Shown here: positions 28,800-33,954 of the stretch, in pieces
Layout of the letters: each line of letters opens with the position of its first letter
How positions within the stretch are numbered: the stretch's first letter is position 1
From: CAYIBZ01 sp964361795
Lineage (GTDB): Bacteria; Patescibacteriota; Minisyncoccia; UBA6257; WO2-44-18
Assembly: GCA_964361795.1 (NCBI GenBank)
Contig: CAYIBZ010000004.1
Location: 1-33,954 of the forward strand
Direction: 5' to 3'
Length of the DNA: 33,954 bases
The notes under the pieces: model-generated
Told to the model about the DNA's origin: nothing
Seen by the model: only the letters and a program-made list of their open reading frames with translations
Database searches by the model: none
Translations under genes and position numbers: made by a program

Positions 28800-31377
28800 G
28801 CCATTTTCCGATTTCAATCGCGATTAAATTAACAAGGCCAAAACCAATGACGCCAATCAGCCATGACAGCGGCAAACTGACGGTGCTTAGCAATGATTGC
28901 GCGGGCTCCCAATAAATAGTTCCCATTATTGAACCTAAACCCGCCAAAACTCCGATTAAAAGCACCGGATTGGAAAAAAAATTATAGCCGATAATAGGCT
29001 TGCGCAAACTCCGGACTGAAAAAATCAAAAATAAAGAATAGCTCCCAAAAGAGGCAAAAATAAAAGTTTTCACTAAAGCGGCGTCAAATCCCAAACTTAA
29101 AAGATAATAATACAGCAAAAATAAGAATAAACTGCTGGGAAGGCCGACCACAAAAGTCAGAAAAGCCATTTCTTTGTCAAAAAGATTGCGGGAAATTTTT
29201 CTTTTAGGCCGCGCGAGATAATCTATATGATCCTCAAACGCCAAAGAAACAGCGGGAAAACTGTCAGCGATAAAATTTACAAAAAGTATTTGCAGAGCGT
29301 TAAGAGGCAAAGCGATTCCAATTAACAGCGCGCCGCCAATCAGGAAAAGCTCGCTAAAAATGGACGAAAAAAGATAGACAATTACCTTTCTAATATTTTC
29401 AATGATGCGCCTGCCTTCTTCTATGGCGGAGACAATGGTGGAAAAATTGTCATCCAGCAAAACCAGATCGGAAACGTCTTTGGCGACATCGGTCCCAGAA
29501 CCCATCGCTATGCCAATATCCGCTTGCTTCAAACTGCCGGCGTCATTAATGCCGTCGCCGGTCATCGCGATTGTTTCGCCCAATGACTGAAAAGTTTTAG
29601 CAATTCTTAATTTTCCCTCGGGACTGACTCTGGACACAATCCGCAGAAAAGGAAGTTTTTTCTTTAATTCTTCATCGGATAATAAATCCAGCTCAAAACC
29701 GTCAATAACTTCATCGCGATCAATGTGCATCCCTAATTCTTTCGCGACAGCTTCCGCCGTTCCTTTGTGGTCTCCGGTAACAATAACCGTTTTGACGCCG
29801 GCGCGTTCAACCGTGGCTAACGCTTCTTTGACTCCTTGCCGAATCGGGTCCCTAAAAGAAAATGTTCCTAAAAATTTTAAATTTTCAAAAGTGCTTTTAT
29901 GTCTCAAGGAGACTCCGTCAATCGCGGTTAATTCTCTAACCGCCAATCCTAGAACCCGCTCTCCGCTGTACGCCATCTTATCAACTTCCCTGACCAACTG
30001 ATGCCGTTCTTCTTCTTTTAAATTAGAAAGTTTGATTAAAATTTCCGGAGCGCCCAAGACATTCAGCAAATAGCGCTCTCCGGTTTTTATAATTGAGGCG
30101 GAAAATTTGTTTTTAGAAGTAAAGGGCAAAAAATCAATTTGTTCGGACTCTTTTTTAATGCCATGAAAAGAAATCCCTTCGCGAGCCGCTTCTTTAGCGA
30201 TGGCGATTTCCAAAGGACGGCCGATAATCCGCCATTTGTCATGCGGGTCCCGGGGATTTTCTATGACAACATCCGTGTTGAACAAAGCGTTTTTCAAAAT
30301 TTCGGCTCGGCTGAATTCTTCCGTGAAAACCGATATTTCTGACAGCGTCATTTTGGCTTCAGTAAGAGTTCCGGTCTTGTCCGTTAAAATAATGGAAGTA
30401 TTGCCAAGCGTCTCGGCGGCTATCAGTTTTCTAACCACGCCGTTTCTCTTCGCTAATCGCTGTACGCCAATAGCTAAAATAACCGTCATAGCAACCGGCA
30501 GTCCTTCGGGAACGGCCGACACCGCCACTGCCACCGCGATTAAAAACATGTCTAGAATCGGATGGCCTAAATATATTCCAAAGAAAAATATCGCCGCCGT
30601 TAAAATAGTAAGAAAAATGCTGACCTTCAAGCTAAAATTAAAAATTGAGCGCTGAAGAGGCGTGGTTTCTTTTTCGGCGGCCGCGACAAAACCGGCTATT
30701 TTACCGAGCTCCGTATCGGATCCGGTAGCGCAAACAACGGCATTGGCAAATCCCTGAATAATTGAGGTGCCGCTAAAAACCATTGACCGGCGATCCGCCA
30801 AAACGGCTTTAAAGCTTGACGGTTCGGTGGTTTTAATAACCGGAAGGGATTCGCCTGTTAAAATAGATTCGTCCACAAAAAAGTCATTGATATAAATCAA
30901 CCGGCTATCTGCCGGAACCCGATCGCCTTGAGAAAGATGAACAATATCTCCCGGAACTAAGTCAGCCGATTCTAACTCTATCTCTTGGCCGTTGCGCAAA
31001 ACTCTGGTTCTTTCAACGATATAAGTTTTCAAGTTGGCTAAAGCGGCTTCGGCTTTGTTTTCTTGGTAAAAACCCAAAATAACATTCACGGCCACCGCCG
31101 CAAGAATCGCGATAGTATCGCGATAATCTTCCAGAAATAAGGTGATGCCGCTCGCCGCCAATAAAAGCAATAAGAGCGGGCTTTTGAATTGCCTTAGGAA
31201 AATTTTTAAGCCGGTGGATCCTTTGCTTTTCGGCAAGATATTTTTGTTAAAAACTTGGCGTCTGGCTTCCACTTCGTCGTCCGCGAGCCCAAATTTAGTC
31301 GTTTCCAAGGCATCCAAAACTTCTCTTATCGGCAGAGCCCAGAAAGATCTGCGTAAAATGTCTTTTGTAAGCTGCAT
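28768..31377 (-). CDS. P-type cation-transporting ATPase (P2-type)
   Basis: 869 residues, an ion pump of the P2 (Ca2+/Na+-like) group. Motifs: actuator loop ILTGESLPV, phosphorylation site D333-KTGTLTEA, hinge MTGDGINDAGSLKQADIGIAMG. The M4 ion site reads VPEGLPVAMT. An N-terminal cation-ATPase domain (LETTKFGLADDEVEARRQVFNKN) and about ten membrane helices are complete. The ion is probably Ca2+ or Na+/K+-like, but residues of M5/M6 alone do not settle it from reading. A TATAAT (31390-31395) lies 12 nt upstream of the ATG, inside the preceding gene's terminator hairpin. Confidence 0.93.
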   Translation of the reverse strand: MQLTKDILRRSFWALPIREVLDALETTKFGLADDEVEARRQVFNKNILPKSKGSTGLKIFLRQFKSPLLLLLLAASGITLFLEDYRDTIAILAAVAVNVILGFYQENKAEAALANLKTYIVERTRVLRNGQEIELESADLVPGDIVHLSQGDRVPADSRLIYINDFFVDESILTGESLPVIKTTEPSSFKAVLADRRSMVFSGTSIIQGFANAVVCATGSDTELGKIAGFVAAAEKETTPLQRSIFNFSLKVSIFLTILTAAIFFFGIYLGHPILDMFLIAVAVAVSAVPEGLPVAMTVILAIGVQRLAKRNGVVRKLIAAETLGNTSIILTDKTGTLTEAKMTLSEISVFTEEFSRAEILKNALFNTDVVIENPRDPHDKWRIIGRPLEIAIAKEAAREGISFHGIKKESEQIDFLPFTSKNKFSASIIKTGERYLLNVLGAPEILIKLSNLKEEERHQLVREVDKMAYSGERVLGLAVRELTAIDGVSLRHKSTFENLKFLGTFSFRDPIRQGVKEALATVERAGVKTVIVTGDHKGTAEAVAKELGMHIDRDEVIDGFELDLLSDEELKKKLPFLRIVSRVSPEGKLRIAKTFQSLGETIAMTGDGINDAGSLKQADIGIAMGSGTDVAKDVSDLVLLDDNFSTIVSAIEEGRRIIENIRKVIVYLFSSIFSELFLIGGALLIGIALPLNALQILFVNFIADSFPAVSLAFEDHIDYLARPKRKISRNLFDKEMAFLTFVVGLPSSLFLFLLYYYLLSLGFDAALVKTFIFASFGSYSLFLIFSVRSLRKPIIGYNFFSNPVLLIGVLAGLGSIMGTIYWEPAQSLLSTVSLPLSWLIGVIGFGLVNLIAIEIGKWLIRPLPPPIQ

Positions 31378-31394
31378 TGTCTTCTCATTATTAT

Positions 31395-31436
31395 AAGATA
31401 AACCCCGCCGATATTCATCGGGGGGTTGTTTATCTT
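31395..31436 (-). terminator. Terminator hairpin of the HExxH lipoprotein gene
   Basis: Arms AAGATAAA (31395-31402) and TTTATCTT (31429-31436) enclose a CCGAT-ATTC-ATCGG core (31408-31421) with C/G flanks, a nearly continuous stem. On the minus strand it ends in GGGGTTTATCTTAT. It contains the gene's stop codon and the -10 box of the ATPase gene. Confidence 0.68.
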
Positions 31437-32101
31437 ATCGGCATCAAGCCTTTTTCTGCGAATTTGATGTAATCAGATAGAGTAATAAATCCGAAATCGC
31501 GTAAAAGTTCTAATTTATCCCAGTACCGAAGGTCTGAAGTTTTAATTTTTGAAAAGGCGGATTGGCGACAAACGATTTCATCAACGAGGCGCAGGGACGC
31601 GTAAAATTCTTCAACTGTTTCCGCTATATCTTCAAAATAGCTTTGACTGCCATATTTAGTTAAAACACCGTCGCGGGGATAGGATTCGGCGGGATAATTT
31701 TTATGATAAACGTTGCCGGCAAGTCTTTGCCATAAATAAAAAAAATGGCTGCCTCTCATTTTAAGATAATTGGAATAAGCGTGAGCGGCTTCGTGCCACA
31801 GCGAGGAGGAAGCAACCACGCTGGATTGAAAACAAAGTTTTCCGCAAAGAAAATGGCAATGCCCAACAACGGAAGTGTTTTCGTAGTGGCTTACGTCGTT
31901 ATTGACAGTGATAGAAGCAATGCTCTGAACGACATTTTCCGGCAATACTATTAAAAGTTTATCTAAAATCTCTACCTGCTTTTCGGTAAAATTCCCATAA
32001 AGCGGTATGTTGTATTCCGACTTCAGCGGCGATCGTGGAATGCCAGTACAGTTAGTTAAGCAAAGGATGAAAAGAACTGCGGCTCTCCATCGCTTGGCCA
32101 T
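31430..32101 (-). CDS. HExxH zinc-metalloprotease-like lipoprotein
   Basis: 223 residues from ATG 32101 (MAKRWRAAV), chosen because AGGA lies 8 nt upstream and it gives a clean signal sequence ending in lipobox-like LTNC; an ATG at 32143 would add 14 residues. The mature part contains W-H103-E-A-A-H107-AYSNYL, a zinc-peptidase motif, and further on a Glu-rich helix FEDIAETVEEFYASL that could give a third, gluzincin-type ligand. A Cys-rich patch (GHCHFLCGKLCF) lies just before. The family is not identified more closely and the substrate is unknown. It has its own promoter and terminator. Confidence 0.68.
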   Translation of the reverse strand: MAKRWRAAVLFILCLTNCTGIPRSPLKSEYNIPLYGNFTEKQVEILDKLLIVLPENVVQSIASITVNNDVSHYENTSVVGHCHFLCGKLCFQSSVVASSSLWHEAAHAYSNYLKMRGSHFFYLWQRLAGNVYHKNYPAESYPRDGVLTKYGSQSYFEDIAETVEEFYASLRLVDEIVCRQSAFSKIKTSDLRYWDKLELLRDFGFITLSDYIKFAEKGLMPIR

Positions 32102-32131
32102 GCGCGCTTCCTGTTTTAAAAGAACGATGTC

Positions 32132-32160
32132 ATTGTACCTCAAATTGACGGTTTTGGCAA
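32132..32160 (-). promoter_or_regulatory. Promoter of the HExxH lipoprotein gene
   Basis: TTGCCA (32155-32160), 17 nt, TACAAT (32132-32137) on the minus strand. Confidence 0.55.
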
Positions 32161-32189
32161 CGGGAGTTAATATCTTGGCAGAGCGTCTT

Positions 32190-32278
32190 GGAAGGGTGGC
32201 CGAATGGTTTTCCCGCTTTCAGCGGGATCCCGCAATCATTTATAGTTTATTAAATGTGCGGGAAAGGCGACGGTCTTG
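32190..32278 (+). pseudogene. Broken tRNA-Ser: 5' half with a hairpin insertion in the D-loop
   Basis: GGAAGGGTGGCCGAATGGTTT (32190-32210) and AAGGCGACGGTCTTG (32264-32278) match the intact tRNA-Ser at 32567 apart from G-to-A in the D arm. Between them 53 nt (32211-32263) are inserted in the D-loop. After CTTG of the anticodon loop the match ends: no 3' half follows. It cannot fold as a tRNA. It may be a real remnant or a collapse at the nearby assembly gap. Confidence 0.75.
32211..32263. repeat. Tandem TCCCGC hairpins inserted in the tRNA-Ser remnant
   Basis: Two adjacent hairpins with the same arms: TCCCGC-TTTCA-GCGGGA (32211-32227) and TCCCGCA ... TGCGGGA (32228-32234 with 32257-32263). 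The whole insert begins TCCCGC and ends GCGGGA. It looks like a small palindromic repeat element. Confidence 0.7.
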
Positions 32279-32288
32279 CCCCGCCTGA

Positions 32289-32563
32289 ACATTTGTATCT
32301 AAATTAAAGAAGTTTGAAAATAAGATTGCGGCTCGCAAACGAGAATTACAAATAAAATCTTATAAGANNNNNNNNNNNNNNNNNNNNNNNNNNNNNNNNN
32401 NNNNNNNNNNNNNNNNNNNNNNNNNNNNNNNNNNNNNNNNNNNNNNNNNNNNNNNNNNNNNNNNNNNTTTGAAAATAAGATTGCGGCTCGCAAACGAGAA
32501 TTACAAATAAAATCTTATAAGAGCGGTGAGGCATTCAAGAAATTGATTAAAGAACCAAGATAG
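32289..32563 (+). pseudogene. GIY-YIG endonuclease C-terminal remnant crossing the assembly gap
   Basis: Joining the two 55-bp identical flanks of the N gap gives one frame ending FENKIAARKRELQIKS and then YKSGEAFKKLIKEPR before TAG (32561-32563). This resembles the C-terminal end of small UvrC-like GIY-YIG proteins (an ...E..A..RE..LK....... pattern). The N-terminal GIY-YIG catalytic part is absent: a TGA lies in frame at 32286, just after the tRNA fragment. It is either a decayed gene or an assembly collapse. Small GIY-YIG genes next to tRNA-Ser are, from memory, a recurring CPR arrangement. Confidence 0.5.
32368..32467. other. Assembly gap (100 N) with identical 55-bp flanks
   Basis: The bases 32313-32367 and 32468-32522 are identical over 55 nt, directly abutting the N run on each side. 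This is what an unmerged k-mer overlap between two contigs looks like; the true gap length is probably zero or negative. Confidence 0.9.
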
Positions 32564-32676
32564 AGCGGAAGGGTGGCCGAGTGGTTTAAGGCGACGGTCT
32601 TGAAAACCGTTATGCCAGAAATGGTATCGTGAGTTCGAATCTCACCCCTTCCGCTCTATCTTGGTTCTGGGCCAAC
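32544..32676. repeat. Extended inverted repeat enclosing tRNA-Ser
   Basis: The tRNA acceptor stem (7 bp) continues without mismatch into the flanks: AGAACCAAGATAGAGC upstream (32551-32566) is complementary to GCTCTATCTTGGTTCT downstream (32653-32668). Counting the acceptor stem the helix is 23 bp. Confidence 0.8.
32567..32653 (+). tRNA. tRNA-Ser (anticodon UGA)
   Basis: A complete class II tRNA. Acceptor GGAAGGG/CCCTTCC with discriminator G (32653), D arm GCC...GGC, anticodon stem ACGGT/ACCGT with loop CTTGAAA and anticodon TGA (32601-32603), a long variable arm (ATGCCA-GAAA-TGGTAT) and T arm GTGAG-TTCGAAT-CTCAC. CCA is not encoded, so it must be added. The long variable arm and G73 are serine identity elements. 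It reads UCA and probably other UCN codons. Confidence 0.97.
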
Positions 32677-32685
32677 GCTGACCGC

Positions 32686-32717
32686 AAAAATAAAAATCCC
32701 TCGAAATGCATCGAGGG
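32686..32717 (-). terminator. Terminator of thyA-folA
   Basis: CCCTCGA (32698-32704) and TCGAGGG (32711-32717) form a 7-bp stem with a 6-nt loop; on the minus strand it runs into ATTTTTATTTTTG. It may also act on the plus-strand tRNA transcript. Confidence 0.85.
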
Positions 32718-32719
32718 GT

Positions 32720-33208
32720 TTATTTTCTCTCAAGAGTCGCGAAATAAAAATCATAAGGATTTCTATCGTTTCTTTCTCCGGCAATCCTTTCAACTTCCTT
32801 CCATTGGCTATCATCAAATTCCGGAAAGAAAGTGTCGCCATCAAAGTTTTGATTGATGATAGTTAAGTAAAGCCGGTCAGCTCTTGGCAATGCTTGGCGA
32901 AAAATTTCCGCTCCGCCAATAATAAATACTTCATCGCTGAAAATACCAGCCAATTCCAGGGCCTCGTCTAATGACGGCGCGATATGGCAATCTGCCTTGT
33001 TATAAAATGGCTGTCGTGTCAGCACTATATTAAACCTATCCCGCAGAGAGTGTCCGATGCTTTCAAGAGTTTTCCGGCCCATAATAACCGGATGGCAGAT
33101 AGTGAGCTGTCTAAATCTTCTCATGTCCGCTGGCAATCTCCACGGCAATTTATTGCCTTTTCCGATGATTCTATTTTGGGACATCGCGGCGATAATGTAG
33201 ATTTTCAT
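32720..33208 (-). CDS. folA: Dihydrofolate reductase
   Basis: 162 residues, typical length. It reduces dihydrofolate with NADPH, regenerating the cofactor that ThyA oxidises. Visible residues: IIAAMSQNRIIGKGNKLPW (L21-P-W23), catalytic acid D28 in LPADMRRF, the NADPH-binding PVIMGRKTLESIG and FIIGGAEIFRQALP. The ATG at 33208 is preferred over the TTG just before it. It starts 8 nt after the thyA stop, the common thyA-folA pair. Confidence 0.97.
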   Translation of the reverse strand: MKIYIIAAMSQNRIIGKGNKLPWRLPADMRRFRQLTICHPVIMGRKTLESIGHSLRDRFNIVLTRQPFYNKADCHIAPSLDEALELAGIFSDEVFIIGGAEIFRQALPRADRLYLTIINQNFDGDTFFPEFDDSQWKEVERIAGERNDRNPYDFYFATLERK

Positions 33209-33216
33209 CAATCACC

Positions 33217-33954
33217 CTAAACCGCCATTGGAGCGTAAATGTGAGGATGGGACTTGTAGCCAATAAGTTTCATATCGTCCAAGGCAAATCTTTTAATATC
33301 GCTAATCGCCGGATTAAGCCATAACTTTGGCAAAGGATACGGTTCGCGCTGCAGCATCAGCTCCGCTGCTTTTTGGTGGTCAGGATGAGTGTAGATGTGG
33401 GCATCGCTAAGAGTAACAATTAGTTCGTGCGGAGCGGTGTAAGTCAATTGAGCAATCATGTTTAATAGTAAAGCATAGGATGGGATATTGAATGGGACGC
33501 CAAGAACCATGTCACAGCTTCTTTGGAAAAGGTGCAAAGAAAGTTTATTGTCACTGCTAACATAACAATGGAAAAGCATGTGACAGGGCGGCAAACACAT
33601 TTCATTCAATTCGCCGGGATTCCATGCCGTGACTATATGCCGGCGGCCAAACGGGTCTCTTTTGATGCCGTCAATTAGTTGGCCGATCTGATCAATTTCT
33701 ACTCCGCCGTAAGAGCGCCATTTGCGCCATTGAACTCCGTATATCCGGCCGACATCGCCATCAAACTTCGCTTTTGGCTTCCAATAATCTGAATTAGCAT
33801 TGTCGTCCCAAATATGACAGCCCATTTCCTGCAACTCTTTAACATTTTGGCTGCCAGCCAGAAACCATAAGAGCTCTGCCTTAACCAATTTGAATGGCAC
33901 TGGTTTGACAGTAACGATAGGAAATCCGTCGGACATTTTGAATCGCATCTGGCG
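33217..33954 (-). CDS. thyA: Thymidylate synthase, N-terminus beyond the window
   Basis: Methylates dUMP to dTMP using methylene-tetrahydrofolate. The visible part runs from RQMRF (equivalent to the family's GxQMRFDL, about residue 30-35) to the stop at 33217, so roughly the first 30 residues lie past the right edge. Motifs: LLWFLAGSQNVKELQE, GRIYGVQWRKW, the catalytic LPPCHMLFHCYV, QRSCDMVLGVPFNIPSYA and the C-terminal YKSHPHIYAPMAV. An in-frame ATG at 33948 is internal. Its product pathway connects to the dCMP-deaminase-like gene at 10691. Confidence 0.97.
   Translation of the reverse strand, partial: RQMRFKMSDGFPIVTVKPVPFKLVKAELLWFLAGSQNVKELQEMGCHIWDDNANSDYWKPKAKFDGDVGRIYGVQWRKWRSYGGVEIDQIGQLIDGIKRDPFGRRHIVTAWNPGELNEMCLPPCHMLFHCYVSSDNKLSLHLFQRSCDMVLGVPFNIPSYALLLNMIAQLTYTAPHELIVTLSDAHIYTHPDHQKAAELMLQREPYPLPKLWLNPAISDIKRFALDDMKLIGYKSHPHIYAPMAV

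Noticed and set aside
30200..30655. 151-codon plus-strand ORF
   Set aside because: Antisense to the P-type ATPase core; no independent signals.
32007..32288. 93-codon plus-strand ORF running through the tRNA-Ser fragment
   Set aside because: It is antisense to the lipoprotein start and then reads through tRNA sequence; the apparent product is translated tRNA and hairpin.
32299..32534. Minus-strand ORFs spanning the N gap
   Set aside because: They contain about 34 undefined residues and are the reverse of the GIY-YIG tail, which has better family likeness on the plus strand.
1..33954. CRISPR array or rRNA
   Set aside because: No set of regularly spaced 24-40-nt direct repeats and no 16S, 23S or 5S signature strings were seen.

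Overview
The window looks like a piece of a metagenome-assembled chromosome from a Candidate Phyla Radiation bacterium (Patescibacteria, probably Parcubacteria-like). This is inferred from gene content and style and was not tested with a database. Supporting signs are an AT-leaning sequence, very tight minus-strand gene packing with 1-11 nt overlaps, several pared-down aminoacyl-tRNA synthetases (ThrRS without a TGS domain, PheT without the N-terminal tRNA-binding domain, a ~408-residue ProRS), an intein in DnaE and many intergenic palindromes. TGA is used as a stop throughout (for example in dnaE, rplK, mrdA), so the UGA=Gly code of Gracilibacteria/Absconditabacteria does not apply. A 100-N gap near the right end has identical 55-bp flanks, which points to short-read scaffolding.

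Layout. 1-1.1 kb: rpmF (L32, minus, too short for a usual ORF cutoff) and a divergent trypsin-like lipoprotein protease. 1.2-7.4 kb (plus): dnaE carrying a 437-residue LAGLIDADG intein, overlapping thrS by ATGA. 7.35-11.25 kb (minus): a dCMP-deaminase-like gene, two paralogous Rossmann-like (nucleoside deoxyribosyltransferase-like) genes and a small hypothetical, all translationally coupled, then gatB and a second copy of the small hypothetical. 11.3-12.4 kb (minus): a four-CxxC zinc-ribbon protein, a 50-residue membrane protein and a RelE/ParE-type toxin-antitoxin pair whose promoter sits inside a perfect inverted repeat. 12.4-15.8 kb (minus): gyrB, then secE-nusG from a near-consensus promoter, then rplK from its own promoter. 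15.9-19.7 kb (minus): pheS-pheT, a 495-nt gene-free stretch full of nested inverted repeats, and a membrane-anchored hypothetical. 19.8-21.2 kb (plus): an ATP-dependent ligase. 21.2-28.1 kb (minus): proS-mreB-mreC-mreD-mrdA-galT-dedA in one tight run. 28.1-31.4 kb: comF (plus) converging on a P-type cation ATPase (minus). 31.4-34 kb: an HExxH lipoprotein, a broken tRNA-Ser with a hairpin insertion, a GIY-YIG remnant crossing the assembly gap, an intact tRNA-Ser(UGA), then thyA-folA (minus), with thyA cut by the window edge.

Functionally the window joins replication and topology (DnaE, GyrB, ligase), translation and transcription-translation coupling (L32, L11, NusG, SecE, ThrRS, PheRS, ProRS, GatB, tRNA-Ser), rod-shape wall growth (MreBCD, PBP2) and dTMP supply (ThyA, DHFR, a dCMP-deaminase-like protein). 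The least explained parts are the deaminase/deoxyribosyltransferase-like cassette, the structured region at 16.4-16.76 kb and the disrupted tRNA-Ser locus.
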